From Porodaedalea pini (Eukaryota; Basidiomycota; Agaricomycetes; Hymenochaetales; Hymenochaetaceae), in the NCBI GenBank assembly GCA_002794775.1, contig NBAY01000008.1, positions 186,001-250,000 of the forward strand: DNA of 64,000 bases, given 5' to 3'. Both the position numbers and the translations under genes were made by a program. The notes below the pieces were generated by a model that saw nothing but the letters and a program-made list of their open reading frames with translations, searched no databases and was not told the origin of the DNA. The first letter of the stretch is position 1. The number at the start of each line of letters is the position of its first letter. Below, piece by piece: positions 46,471 to 58,669 of this stretch.

Positions 46471-47300
46471 ATGGCTAGGCAACGCAAGCAAAAGCCTACT
46501 ACAAAAATTCAACCATCCGAACCCGACGAAATTCCTGAAGACGAACAATGGCGTATTATTGAGCAGTCCGGCTTGCTCAAGAAGGTTCCTCGGGAATGGC
46601 ATTCACCTTCTAGCTCGACGGTTGCTGCTGCGCAAAAGCAAGCCGAGACCGATCCGGACGACGAGCTGTGTTCTCCTCTGTGCAATGAAATCTACAATAC
46701 AATACTGTTCGCTATACCGTTCTCTTCACTCTACATCATGATGGATGTGTACGTTTCGCCTGGCTTTGTAAACTTCGTATCGGTTTAACTGTCTAGATGT
46801 CAGACTTGCGCATCGCCAATACGCTCAGCCGATAACTACAGGCGGACTTCTGGAGAAAGTGGTATGGGGAATTCCTTGTCAGTTGCTGGTCTTTGCTGCT
46901 ATGTCGCTGTTCTAACGGTGTCGCATTGCTGTAGTTCTCTTTTTCTTCATCTTTTACAGTGAGTTTTCAGTTGCCAGGCTTTCTACTATCTAATAAAATT
47001 CCTTAGCTTTACGTCACAAAGCGGAGTGGCGAATGCAGGCCTTTTTGTTCCTCTTATCAATAGGCTGCGGCTCTAGGCTTGTCTACATAGTCAACTGGGC
47101 AAGCTGGAGAGTAGTGGTTAATCAGGTATTTGTTCCGAGCAAAATGTGTTTGCCACCGTTCTCTTATGTTTCCCTAGTGCGCACCGCTTGGAACAATTTG
47201 GGTTTATACTGTCGCGCAGCTCGATCTCATACCTGCCATCGGAGCGCTGGCGGTTGTCGCAGCATATGTTCAATGGAAGGACTTGAAAATTATATTTTAA
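46471..47300 (+). CDS. Small multi-pass membrane protein, fungal DUF7719-like
   Basis: The N-terminus is hydrophilic (ARQRKQKPTTKIQPSEPDEIPEDEQWRII). Three or four membrane segments follow: ILFAIPFSSLYIMMD, WGIP joined to LFFFIFYT, FLFLLSIGCGSRLVYIVNWASW, and LGTIWVYTVAQLDLIPAIGALAVVAAYVQW. The block SRLVYIVNWASWRVV then GTIWVYTVAQLDL looks like a domain found in many ascomycete and basidiomycete proteins of unknown function; I believe it is the one named DUF7719, but cannot check. Introns were placed from frame; the stop is at 47298-47300 after KDLKIIF. The role is unknown. Confidence 0.75.
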
Positions 47301-47950
47301 CAGCACACAGTTTCGGTTGGACTTCAAACTATATTAATATTGCTAATAGATACAAAATAATATCTCCCTTTCTCACCGCTCTCTACTCAGATCTGTTCGC
47401 GTACATCGGGACTGTAGGTATCTTCATCGAATGAAAGACGCAGTCTCGAAATGCAAGATCAGAAATGCAGGGACATCGTTATTCGCTCGATGATACGCCG
47501 CTTCGAGTTGGGAGCTTTTACTCGTGTGGCACCTTATACGAGCGTGTTAATGAGAATGGCCTCCGAGACACCAGTTATTAGGCAGCTCAGTGAAAGAAGT
47601 GAATCAAACAGACAATCGCACAAAATGAATTACCAAGAAAACAGAGATTGTCTTGCAGATTTAACAGTGAGATCATATACCTGGACCTTCATCAAGCTCC
47701 CCCGCCAATAACTCGACCTTTTTCTGTACAGAATGAATCAGCTTATGTATTTAAGGAGTCACCATAATGCATACCCTGAACGTGTTAGTTCGATCGTCTA
47801 ACACTTTTTCCAAAACCCTAATCTGCCATCTCAGACGCTTGCTAAGACCGGCGACGCCAGACGGGTGTCGGTGTAGACGTTCCTGAAAGGCATTGAATAC
47901 CCTGGTATCTCGTGCAAAATAATATGTCTGCTGAGAGGTCAGTAATATCC
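47301..47950. other. Convergent intergenic region
   Basis: These 650 bases lie between two gene ends. A forward frame (47451-47711) is open but has no splice context, codon bias or family resemblance that would support a gene. Confidence 0.35.
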
Positions 47951-49196
47951 CTAAGCATCGAGCATCAATATCCGCACCGGAATGGATTCACCGTCAGCGG
48001 AGTCCAGAACACACGACCAAGCAGCTAAGGCAAGCAGGTCAGCAGTAGCGTTAGCTATACTGCGGAAACTGTCAGTGACGGGGAGAACGCCCAGAAGTCG
48101 AAGACATACTAGTCTTCCAATGATGCTATGAGTTCGGCCCTTCCCAGCTCCTTCGTTGCAAAGTTACGAACAACAGTCTCAGCAGTGTGGACAGGTTTTC
48201 CTTCTGTGCCCGCGCGAAGGGCAAGAGCAACATTATGAGTCTGATCATTGACCCATCTATCGCCCTCGCTCATTATTAGGGTCTGCATGAAAGACGCAAT
48301 GAGGTCTGATTGCGACCGCTGCAGACCATAATCTATGGCGAGCTTTAGATTCGTACCTTATTTTGTAGACATGGATTAATTTATACGCATAGATGCAAAA
48401 CAAGAAGTACGTACGTAAAGCCTTTAATATTGGCTTCGTTCTTTTGTCCGCCATATCGCTATCCTCCAAATGATTGACCCATCGTGACAAGGCGCCAAGG
48501 ATAAGGATAGTGACATCACGATGTGAGTCACCTATCCTCATAGCATGCACGAGCGGCGTCGCGTCACCAGATTTCCTGAGTAAAAGCTAGAAATATCTGG
48601 TTCAGAAATCGCACAATGGGATGAGCGGCACAGAGCTCACATGAAAGGCACGGTCCCGGACTTCCATGAGAAACATAATGTCCTTCCTCTCAATTGCGCG
48701 AAAGATCTCGAAGGGCTGCCGATTTACAGGCACCTTAGTGGACGAATTCCGATTACGAAACGCGATAAGGCCCACCTGTGGCTCTCTCCACGTAGTAGCC
48801 GTATGCTTGCTGGATTTCGGGGAGAACCATCCTTTCCGAGAAGAGCTGCTTTCCGTCTCCGATGACTTGGACATACTCACTCGCCGGTCCTGAACTGTCC
48901 CGGCTTCCCTTGGAGGGGAAGATGGCGGAGACGGGCTGCGTGTTAGCTGTCTCAGGATCGCCTTCGGTCCACTGGCCTCTCCTTCTCGTTCTAAGAAGCC
49001 TGGTAAGTAATCGCAGTGTGAACAGGCACTCTCTTTCCTTGAACGCGGCCACGAAGCTCTTACTGGTTGAAGGAAGTCTCGACAAGAGACAGGGATCCGA
49101 GGCTAAGCTCTTCTGAGCGAGAGGCTTTCTGCTCTCTGGGAATGGATTGTCCAGCTGTGAAACTAGGTCATGGATCCGATATGAGTTGTTGAACAT
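47951..49196 (-). CDS. Unrecognised helical basidiomycete protein
   Basis: The start (ATG at 49196) gives FNNSYRIHDLVSQLDNPFPES, then SLASDPCLLSRLPSTSKSFVAAFKERECLFTLRLLTRLLRT. After a probable intron beginning gtgagtatg, the chain continues WREPQVGLIAFRNRN, NRQPFEIFRAIERKDIMFLMEVRDRAFH, LLLRKSGDATPLVHAMRIGDSHRDVTILILGALSRWVNHL, ALRAGTEGKPVHTAETVVRNFATKELGRAELIASLEDY and the end IPVRILMLDA. The piece SGDATPLVHAMRIG with the helical flanks recalls an ankyrin-like repeat (D.TPL.HA...G), but only one unit is visible. I do not recognise the family. The clean frame across exons argues that it is a real gene. Confidence 0.65.
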
Positions 49197-49534
49197 GTCC
49201 TGCCTAGATGGATGTAGACTTGTGTTTCAAGAATGGCAGAGACACGTACGTATATCCCGGTCTACATATTACTCCGACAGGATGATCCAGCCTTGGTGTT
49301 TCTTTTGATATGGACGGTAATACAAGGGGGAGTCATGAGCAATGCACAGCCTAGACTCCCTAGTAGAGGAATCCACAGCGTAGACACGTCCGTGAGAACA
49401 AACTATGAAAGGCATTTCGGCGCGGCAGACAGTAGACTGCACTCATATATTGCAATACTACTAGATACTAATTGTAGTCATACAGCAACAGTTCCATGTC
49501 AATCTAGTAAATGAAAACCAAAAGCACTTGATTA
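49197..49534. other. Intergenic, P450 3' region
   Basis: This is the promoter of the gene ending at 47951 and the 3' region of the P450. It is AT-rich with no gene. Confidence 0.35.
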
Positions 49535-51847
49535 TTATTCTTTGAAAAACGACACTCGCAAAGGCAACTGCGGCGCCAAGCTTCCGGAGCCCTTGACGAT
49601 TGGGGCTTGTAAGAGATTCATGGCCCAAAACACCTCCGGGCCAGGCGCGAAAGTGAACGTCTGCAGAAGTGTCGCAAGCGTCAACTCTGTGGGGGTAAAG
49701 CGTCAGCGTGCGACTGCGACCGATGAGCAATTACGAGACGATACCCACTCATCTCCATTTCAGCGAACTTGAAGCCGCTTCAATGAGAACAGGCAGTCAG
49801 AAAATACTAGAAATGGCGAGTAAGTGACTTACATGCAAGCTCTTCCTCCTCCTAAGAATGACATTCTGGCATATCGACGTCTCGGTTCAGTCTTGCATTC
49901 TAGTACAAGCACATCAATACTTACGTTGAACCATATACTCCTGGTAGATGGGCCTTAGCCACGCTTTCAGGCAGTGGCTGAAGCCATCGCTCGGGTTTCC
50001 ACTCATCCGCGTCTTCGCCCCAGATCTCTTTTCGTCTGTTGGCTCCCATGATAGAAATGATAATATTTGTGTTTTTCTTGATGGGAATTTCCGTGACCTC
50101 GCGCCCGTCAACTGACTTGATCGGCCAAAGGAGAGGAAGGACAGTATCTTTCATTGTCCTGTTAATTTTCAGTATCAATTTCGATGACGTCCGGGCGAGC
50201 AAGTAGGGATGGGCACTCACGTTCGATTTAGCTGAGGAACAGGAGGGAAGAGACGCAGTGTTTCGCGAGAAACAGCATCGAGATACGGAAGGCCCATAAG
50301 TGTGTCGAAGTCAAGCTCTCCATGCTCTTTGTTTGCGGCAACGATTTCCTGTCTAAGCCTCGTTTGTGCATCGGGGTTTCGTGACAGCAGGTGCAAGATT
50401 CGGGAAATCGCGCCCGCGGTGGTTTCGTGACCAGCAAAAATCAATGTGCTTGAAGGTGCAACAAACATAAGCGAATGACTATAGTCGTAGACAACAAGAC
50501 AGAGCGTACTTGACCTGGCCGAGAAGCTCCGAGTCGGGCAGGCTGTCCTCCGGATTGGCTTCGAGATTTGCTTTGACTGAGCGTGGATTTAGAACAGACT
50601 CTCGACGAGAAAGGATCCACACGTACGTAGGACACTCATGATGTCTTTCCCTCCTCCAATGATCGATTCATCACCTTCTTGGATCGCCTGTTTCTTCTTG
50701 TAGAATATGTCCTGTGCGTTCCTGTCCATAACGTTCACGATATCGCGAATCGTCTTAACCATACTGGAAGGGATCATGTCGACGACCTTGCGGCGGAATT
50801 CAGGAGAGCCAATATGAGCCACATAAGGGATGATTTGCCTGGGCAAGAACAGCTTGAAGCTCGCCGGTCTGCAAGACAACGAAATGGGTTCTGCAAGTGC
50901 ATGTTCTTAATGGGAGGACACTTACCCAAGTAATCTTATTGCTTCTACATAGGTGTCAGTTTTGTTGTCATCGAGAGCATCGAATGTATGTCCGAGGCCT
51001 CCTTGACCCATGCATTCTAATGCTGATCGAGAGATCCATTTTAAAATATCAATTTCCGTGTTTCCACTCTTGATTTGGCGGGAAATAACGTCGCGAAGCT
51101 GTGAAGGGAAAATCAAATTAGATGCAAAATGCGAGTTTAAGGTGCGGTACCTCTCACATTATGAGTGATTGGTTGGAATATAGGAAGAAGACCACGGATG
51201 TGTTTCAGTGAAAATACTGGATTCAGCATCTTGCGTTGTTTTCTGTGATGGTCACCTACGGATGGAAACGTCGGCGACATCCTGTATGTATGAAAAGAAA
51301 GACAAACCTCGAGTCGAGAAAAGACTCGTGCCAAACACAATTGTATTGGAACTAAATGCTAAATCAGCGAGGAAAATTCACACCATTTGAGTTGGAAAGC
51401 GTACGTAGTGAACATGTCCGTTTCCTCATACACATACTGATCTTTAATGACAATGTGATGCAGCGCAAGTGGGTCCGATACGTAGAGTTGTTCGTCCTTA
51501 TTTCGTTCAGCTTGACGCGATACACTATAAAGGCAATGAAAGCTCACTCCGAAAAGCATACTCAGCCTCACAACGCCTCCGTACTTCTTCAAAAGCTCGC
51601 GATGGTACTCCCATCCATGCAAGCTATTGAAGACCAGATGAAAGTTCCCTATTAAAAGCGATGTTTGTCAGAAGGTGCTGGCACGTCCGTTAATCGCAAC
51701 GAAGAGATGCATACCCTTCCACCATGAGTCTTTAGGTGGCCCAGGGATGTTCGACAAGGAGGTCTTCAGGATGAACCTGCGCAGGATGAACCAAAAGGCG
51801 TAAGACAAGGAAAGGGCAGAGACGGATTGGAAGAGAGACAAAGTCAT
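49535..51847 (-). CDS. Cytochrome P450 monooxygenase
   Basis: The protein starts with a membrane anchor (LSLSYAFWFILRRFIL) and the proline hinge NIPGPP. Other landmarks are EYHRELLKKYGGVVRL, DHHRKQRKMLNPVFSLKHI (C helix), IFAGHETTAGAISRILHLL (I helix with AGHETT), VSRETLRLFPPVPQLNRT (K helix ExxR), WKPERWL, and the haem-binding SFLGGGRACI with its cysteine, split by an intron after RAC. The end is FTFAPGPEVFWAM, then the short exon end RVSFFKE. It is an ER-anchored class II enzyme. Its family number and substrate cannot be set here. It has no other secondary-metabolism neighbour, so there is no case for a cluster. Confidence 0.93.
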
Positions 51848-52473
51848 GGTTGACAACGCAGGCTAGCAATTACTGCAGCGACGAGGATCGTATTTATATA
51901 TGAGAGCCGCATGGGGAGCGCTCGAATAATGGAAGATCGGGAGAACGGGAGGCGTGAGCTCCACTTAGAACAACAGGACAAATCATTGTGACCTCCACCA
52001 GATCAGGGTATTTGAAATAACATCGTGATGTTTGGCTTGTTTTGGCCCTCGCGTGTCGATCTTCAACGGTCCATACGAATGATCCGTTGAGTGAGTATCC
52101 CCAACCGCTTAGCATAAATAAAGAGGTTTCAACTCATGCTAATTTAAAGAATGAAGAAAAGGGGATGTGAGACGGAGCTGCTCAGGAAATGACTGTTTTG
52201 AAGTATCTGAGGATGCTGCTAAGTATGTCCTGACACAGGAGGGACATGTTTTATCAAACGGTTGATCGAAAAGTTGGGACTCACGGAAATGATCCCCACA
52301 GCACTGCATCGAAGGTAAATCGAACAGTGGCGCCCAAAGCTCCCCCAAAGTCGAGAAATTACGGTACTCGTATAAATTCAAGTGCTTAGAGAGTATGATG
52401 TACATCATCTCTTCGCGGACCGATTGATCATATCAGTTTATTCAATGAAAGACACCCTATCGGTCACTCTGAC
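51848..52473. other. Intergenic, P450 promoter and YIH1 3' region
   Basis: Both flanking genes are on the reverse strand. A TATA-like tatttatatatg lies near 51891-51902, about 45 bp upstream of the P450 ATG. No gene. Confidence 0.4.
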
Positions 52474-53825
52474 TTATCCCTTTTTCTTCAGCCGAGATGA
52501 ATTCTTTCTATCATCTGGTGCATCTAAGAAACCTCCTAGTTCCAACGCATTTCGAGCAACTTGGTTGATGTGCTTGAATCGATCGGGACCCAAATGAATG
52601 CCGCCAAAGTATCTGGTGACAACGACGAGCACGTCGTTGACATCCTTTGGTTCGCTTAGTGAGCAGGCTACCGACTACATACAAAAAGACGAAACACACC
52701 AAAATCTGTAACAGATGAGCTATGCGGCCTCCGGCAGCAGTCTCTCCATCGTCATCGTTGTCTGAAGATTTTTTCTGTTCAAGAACGGGTTGCAGTCCTG
52801 ACATTGCACTTACCCTGGTGCAATACTCCATCCACATTGCATCTCCAGGCGTTTATTATCGGATGAGCTGCGCGAGTTATACGCCGATCAGTCATTAGAT
52901 GCGACAGGACCGCTGAAACCTAGATATGAATACGTCAGCAGAGCGCATAAAATCATGCGAAATTAAGAATACCTGGGATGGATGAGATATCCGGCATGCT
53001 CGACCAATGAACACGCTTTTACGGTCGACGATAGGTTCCGAAATAGTAAGGACAAGACCTTCAGGCAGAGACGCCTGAGGTTCGGGCTCCTTAGCTGCAT
53101 TTGCGATATTGGAACTCGGATGAAGACCATTTAAAAACTGGCTCTCGTGCGCTCTTTCTCTCTCGTCTTCTCTTACGAGATCCTGCGCCTTTTCTTCGCT
53201 AAGGCGATCCGCGTACCAGCTAGCAACGCGTTCCCGAACGTTCTCCAAGCCATCAAAGACACACTCTGTGCCCGCAGCCCATTCTACGCCGTCTCTTGCG
53301 GAGATGAATGTGCGAAGTACTGCGCCGAAGAGATCCGCGTCGACACTGAATGAACCAATGTAACGCGAAAGGAGCTGGAATTGGGGTGGGGAAAGGGATG
53401 GATATGTCCGAGGTAGTGACACAAGGATTTTGAATCGGTTCTCTGGACCGTCATGCGGAGGTGGCAAGCTGCATGCGCGTCAGCGAGCTGTCTACGCCGG
53501 AGGCAAACTGAGAAGACGGCGTACCCCAACTGAACTTCATACCGCACTGCCTTATCGTCCGGGTTGGTACCTCCACTTCGATCATTACTAGTCGATCTCC
53601 AGACTCTTATCGCATCATTACTGTCCTCGCCATAGATAGCTCGCAGAACTACATGTTCACAAGAGTTGGCAAGGGAAAGTCGACGGAGAGAAAGCTCGGC
53701 CCACCCCCAATTTCCGAGACAATCTGTTCGTTCGCAGGATCCAGAGACAAGCTGGCTACCAGTTCATCAAGCTCTTGAGTGTCGTCTCGAGTATCCTCGC
53801 ATCCTATTAAATCATTTGAGCTCAT
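52474..53825 (-). CDS. YIH1: IMPACT-family translational regulator (RWD + IMPACT domains)
   Basis: The N-terminal RWD domain appears after splicing: an intron of 56 nt (about 53648-53703) gives EIGVLRAIYGEDSNDAIRVW, then VRYEVQLG, GPENRFKILVSLPRTYPSLSPPQFQLLSRYIG. The C-terminal IMPACT domain has LVLTISEPIVDRKSVFIGRACRISHPSQ, VLSHLMTDRRITRAAHPIINAWR, DNDDDGETAAGGRIAHLLQIL and DVNDVLVVVTRYFGGIHLGPDRFKHINQVA. These match Yih1/IMPACT, which binds GCN1 through the RWD domain and so restrains GCN2 and eIF2-alpha phosphorylation. The start is ATG 53825 (MSSNDLIGCED). A 174-bp spacer separates it from divergent ATG29. Confidence 0.92.
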
Positions 53826-53999
53826 CGTCACGGTGCGCTGCAGAATGTTTATGATCGTCAACTTTAGATCGTCAGCAGATCACGCTGTTAATCCAAAAAT
53901 GGTTCATCTGAGCACGGCGCGTCCGAGTCGAAGCTCGCGAGTCCACTAACAGCTGAGGGTCAGACTCATTGTGGCAAGACCTGTATATAACAGTGGACC
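53826..53999. promoter_or_regulatory. Bidirectional promoter spacer, YIH1 / ATG29
   Basis: Both start codons lie at the edges of this 174-bp region, so it must serve both genes. A TATA-like tgtatataac at 53981-53990 is close to the ATG29 start. Confidence 0.45.
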
Positions 54000-55331
54000 A
54001 TGCCTTCTCCAGCACTATCTCCTCCTGTCCGTGTCATTATCCGTTTGCCGTATAATCGACCACAAGAGGGCTACGAGAACCCACCTCGAGTATGCCATCT
54101 ACTAGCTGCTTGGTGTTCTTCCTCCTCTTACCAAAGAACAGATCGAATGGAATGTTGAGAAAGAAAGCATCTTATGGGAGGTCATTGCTCGATCTAGAGC
54201 CTCAGATAGCGGAGGAACCGATTGTGAGTTCAAATATCGCTCGAAGTGCCAGTGTTATACCGACAGCTTATGCCTGTGCAATACTAGGGCAAGGACTCGC
54301 AGCTCATCTAGCTGTACCTCTCCCCTATCTCCTCTTCAGAGCGCAAACCCGGTACGAGGAGGATCTCAAAGGTATACAACACCTTCAAGGCCCCTTTGCT
54401 CCTACCGCAGCCCCGTCGTCAGTCCGGCCTGCCGAAGAGGACGGAAAGGGGCAGGATCGTCCTGAACCGGTCAGAAGACTTTCAGTACATACGGCGGGAA
54501 GCGCGAAACTATCTTCATCTGGTCGACTTAACACGCCGCTTGGTATTCGGGCGAGACTAAACTCACTTGGCTATGATTCAGGAACGAAACAACCAAAGGC
54601 GTCCTCGTCCTCGGTCCTCACACTTCAAGGTGTCCGGAACACACTACGTCCCATAAAGACTTCGGTCTCATCACCTTCACATTCGGATTCGAACTCTGAG
54701 TCTGACAACGAGGCCGAGAAAGCAGAGGAGGAAGAACGTCGCATGGAGGAACGGGAAGCACTTGATAAGAAACTGAAACACCTCCAATCTGTTATGACGA
54801 GTAACGCGGTCGGGCTCGTGCGGGATGCTCGCCCGAAGACGAAGGGTAAAGAGCCTCAGCGGGGTCGCGATATCAGATCTCCTACATCACCCTCACCACT
54901 GCGTCAAACGTTTTCTGGAAATCGCAGGAGAGACCTGAGTTCCAGTGATTTCAACTCTAGCACTAGTTCTCCTCAGGGATCTATTCCATCCATTCCTTCT
55001 CCCCCTTCCGAATCTCAGTCGCAGTCTCCTGTAGCGAGACATTTCCCTCATGCGAAGTCGTCAAGTCCCCCAGCACTGTCCTCAGGTCAAGCAAGAGGTC
55101 ATCCTCATGTGCCGTACAGACCCATGGCAGTCGGGATGGCCCATAATAGTGACAGAAGCAGCACTCACGGCTCTAGTGCGTCGAGTTTTAGTGACATCAG
55201 CGGTATGGGTTTCCACTTTATTTGATCATGTCCTCTTCTGAACCCTTTTAACAGAATCTACAAGTTTATCCGCCTCTGCTTTGGAAAGCGCCTTGCTTTC
55301 GAATATCCGCGGAACGGGGTCTCGGTTGTGA
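54000..55331 (+). CDS. ATG29: Autophagy-related protein ATG29
   Basis: Four exons (54000-54089, 54142-54223, 54288-55202, 55255-55331) give 387 residues. The conserved N-terminal domain is rebuilt by two introns: VRVIIRLPYNRPQEGYENPPR, IEWNVEKESILWEVIARSRASD, GTDWQGLAAHLAVPLPYLLFRAQTRYEEDL. The W-x-x-L-A..L..P..fL.yR pattern is that of Atg29. The remainder is Ser/Pro-rich and disordered, with an acidic coiled segment (EAEKAEEEERRMEEREALDKKLKHLQ). The final exon SLSASALESALLSNIRG looks like a conserved short helix. Atg29 joins Atg17 and Atg31 to build the phagophore assembly site. Long fungal ATG29 tails are known to be phosphorylated. Confidence 0.92.
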
Positions 55332-55828
55332 GTGAGATATTCTACCTTGGTGTGATATATTCATTCATCCGAGAAAAAATAAATCAGCTCAGCCTTCGCG
55401 CGAAGTCAATTCGGAAAGCGGGCATCAAGGGGTCCTGGCAATGCTCCTTTGGATTAGTGAGCTGTATGTGTAGCATAGATTTTGAATTAATAGTGTCTCA
55501 GTCGCGTCGAGAGGACGCGCATTCACGCGTTGGTAACACGCGTCAATTCCGCGATCGGCGGGTTCTGGGAGGTTCTTGCATTTATTACTGAGCGCGTTAG
55601 CAATTCCTCTTTGTACCCGTGCAAACCCCGACTTGCTTCATAATATTCTGCCAAAACGCATCTGCTGCCGCCAGCGACAATTCGATATCCGGATTGACCA
55701 AAGGAGACTTTATCAGGGAAGCAAGTGACGGCGCACAGCTTAGGGTATAAATCTGCTTCGACCGCTTGTCACGGTCAATTCCTTTGTCCTTGACATCTGT
55801 CTTTCCTCTCTATCATTTCTCCACCAAA
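55332..55828. promoter_or_regulatory. DDI1 upstream region with paired MCB-like (acgcgt) sites
   Basis: Two acgcgt hexamers lie at 55525-55530 and 55538-55543 with GC-rich flanks (cgcgtcgag, ttccgcg). Such MluI boxes are G1/S or damage-responsive elements in yeasts. The region also holds a TATA-like tataaatc near 55746. Function in this species is inferred only. Confidence 0.4.
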
Positions 55829-57367
55829 ATGCGTCTTACTTTTGTGAACGATATGGGTCAGTCCTTCGTGATTGAGATCGACCCACAGATGAGTCTAGAG
55901 GATATTATGGCTCTGCTCGAAGCCGAGGTGTGTTCAGTTGCTGCATCGTAATGAAAGGCGAGCTGTCTCAACGAGTCCAATGGCCATATGCAGTCAGAAA
56001 TTCCAACGAACGAGCAGAGTATTTCGTTCGAAGGTCACGATCTGAACAGACCGAAGTCGACAATGGCGGAGTTAGGCATCGGGGACGACGCTGTGCTTCT
56101 CCTACGGCGTAAAGTAACGGTGGCAGGAAGGTGCGTATAGTAGGTTCATGTATCCGTGGGTCAAGTCTGATCGTAAAGTCCTCCCCAACAGGGCAGCGGA
56201 GCAGGATGCCGAAATGATGCGGTTACAGGTTCTCGGCGACCCCGAGCTCATGCGGCAGTTGCGCGAGGTATGTCGCCGTGCTACTCTTGTGTCCTCAACC
56301 TTTGACGATGCGTGTACTATAGTCGCAGCCCGAGATTGCGGAGGCCGCATCAAATGATCCCCGACGCTTTGAAGAGCTCCTTCGCCAGACGCGGCAACGG
56401 CAGGCGGAGGCAGAACTCGAGCAGCAGCGCGAGATTCAGCGCCTGAATGCCGATCCGTTCGATGTTGAGGCCCAGAGGCGAATAGAAGAAGCCATTCGCC
56501 AGCAGGCTGTGATGGAAAACATGGCGCATGCGCTAGAGTATGCACCCGAAAGCTTCGGGAGGGTGACGATGCTTTAGTGAGTAGCACTCCTGAATCGCAG
56601 TCTTTGTTGAATCTCAACTCCTTCCTTTTTGTGTAGCATTCCCGTGGAAGTGAACGGAATGCCGCTAAAAGCCTTTGTGGATAGTGGTGCTCAGCAGACT
56701 ATCAGTGAGTATTATTACTTGTCCATAGATACAAGCATTAGTTCATAATTTTTTGATTCAAGTGAGCCCGGAATGTGCAGAAAGATGCGGGATCATGCGC
56801 CTCCTCGACAGCCGCTTCGCAGGCGTGGCTCGCGGCGTAGGCACCGCCAAGATACTGGGTCGCGTCCATTCCGCCCAACTCAAGCTCGAGGACCTGCACC
56901 TCGCATGTGCGTTCACGATCATGGAAGGGCGCGACGTGGACCTGCTTTTCGGGCTCGACATGCTCAAGGCACACCAGGCATGCATTGACCTCGAGAAGAA
57001 TGTGCTCCGCATCGGCGGGCGGGAGGTGCGATTCCTCTCGGAGCACGAGCTGCCCATACAGGCACGCGCGTTTGAGAACCCGCAGGGCGATGCTACTGCT
57101 CCTGGAGTAGGAGCACCTGGAATGTCGACGGCGGCTGGCCCATCTTCTGGACAGCCTCAGCAGCAGCACTTCCCCGGCTCGGGAAACACTCTGGGCTCAT
57201 CACCGGCACCGAGTAGGCCGGCGCCTGCTCGACAGACAAGTAGTCATCCGGAAGCAAACATCCAAACTCTGGTGGGCCTCGGTGCGACCCGCGAAGCTGC
57301 AATCCAGGCATTAGATGCTATGGGAGGAAACGTGGACTACGCTGCATCTATGTTGTTCCAGTTTTAA
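55829..57367 (+). CDS. DDI1: DDI1: UBL, retroviral-type aspartic protease and UBA protein
   Basis: Six exons (55829-55927, 55994-56130, 56192-56267, 56323-56576, 56637-56704, 56763-57367) give 412 residues. UBL: MRLTFVNDMGQSFVIEID, then SISFEGHDLNRPKSTMAELGIGDDAVLLLRRK. A helical region (EAELEQQREIQRLNADPFD) follows. The protease domain has [31 protein letters not shown] with the catalytic Asp in DSGAQ, and LLFGLDMLKAHQACIDLEKNVL. The UBA domain ends the protein: IQTLVGLGATREAAIQALDAMGGNVDYAASMLFQF. DDI1 shuttles or cleaves polyubiquitinated proteins at the proteasome. This is cellular, not a retroelement remnant. The last 45 bp are part of the duplicated segment. Confidence 0.95.
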
Positions 57368-58669
57368 CTGATGTAACTCCCATGTCATAATTTTGCTTGT
57401 ACGAACTTTGACGACACCCAAAGCATGTTTACTACATAATAATTATGGACTACACACAAGTACAGGAATTGATACATGTAGATGTACAAAATGCCGATAC
57501 ATAGAAAAACACAGCAAACGAAAGCAAGGAAACTCATATAAGACTGACGCCTGTCCGTACAAGGCCTCCGCGCCAATTTCGCATACCTGCTGAACGATGG
57601 TGTGCCCAGTCGTTTTGCATCTTGGCGAAGGCGTCCTGGATATGCTCTGGCATCAAAGCAGTCCTTGCCTCTGGAGGAGGTAAAAACAAGGATGAGACCG
57701 GGACCGGTGCGTCCTCTCTATCTTCGTCATCCTCTCTTCTCCTCTTGCTGCTGCCATTTTCTAAGGGCCCGCCAGCCTTGCGTTTGCCGAGCACGGGTGA
57801 GGTGTGGTCCTCCAGAACTTGTGCCTCCTCGAGCGATTTCTTCACGTCCAGGCCGCCTATTGTGAGCGCACGGACCATTTCAAAAGCAAGGAAGCCAACA
57901 ATGTCGACAGTATCGTCGGCATTCTTGAGGTCGAGGGCAGGAGGAAGGTTGAGGAATTCGCGAAAGCGTTTAGCTGTTAAATAATCAGCCACTGCATAAA
58001 ATCCTAGAGGATTAATCAACATACATTTACGATATGTGAATGATGCTTGTCGACAGTCTGAGTAGTGTTGATATTCTTCTCGTGTCATCTGCCGTGTTGC
58101 TTCATCTGCCTCTTTCAGTCGCTGAATTGAAGCTTCGTGCGCTTCTATGTCATCCTCGTCTTCTTCATCGTCAGATTGGTGGCCAGATTGTTTCAGCACT
58201 TCTGAGTAGATTGCAGTGATCTCCCATGGCAGTTTCACGGTTATCTTTTGCGCCTTGGAAGCAAGTTTGTCTGGAATATTAAAACTGAGATAACAAGCTC
58301 TAGACAAATTAGCCGGAAATGTACACATACCATCAGCACCATCTTCGAGGTTTTCCACTTCTACTGCTCCCCCTCCATCTCCGCCTGAGTCTTTGGCATG
58401 TTTACGAACATCCTTCCAGGAGAGGTATGTTCGCAAGCGGTTGACCTTTCCTCGGTCGTGGCGAATGAGGAAAATCAGATCCTCGGCCGTCACATAGCGC
58501 GCACCGCGGCGGGTGGCTAGAGCACGGGCCTGTATAATCTAAGTCGAGTAGATGCTATGAGCCTGAGGAATCAGCGGCATTTCACAAGAAATAACACACG
58601 AGTTCGATGATCTGGCTACGAACGATATCCTCAACGAGATTGACAGTGTCTTGGTTTGGGTCTTGGACC
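57323..58669. repeat. Segmental duplication, copy A
   Basis: Copy A runs from the last 45 bp of DDI1 through SPT3 to at least 58669. It matches 62650-64000 at a 5331-bp offset, with a 4-base insertion in copy B near its left edge. Roughly 15 exonic differences are visible, and only one (Asn to Gly) changes the protein. The 165-bp 3' flank is identical apart from positions near the stop codon. Confidence 0.93.

Noticed and set aside
47451..47711. Forward frame between two convergent genes
   Set aside because: No splice sites, conserved motif or start context; likely chance.
56637..57060. Retrovirus-like aspartic protease motif (DSGAQ) as a sign of a retroelement
   Set aside because: It is flanked by UBL and UBA domains in one spliced gene, which is the cellular DDI1 layout.
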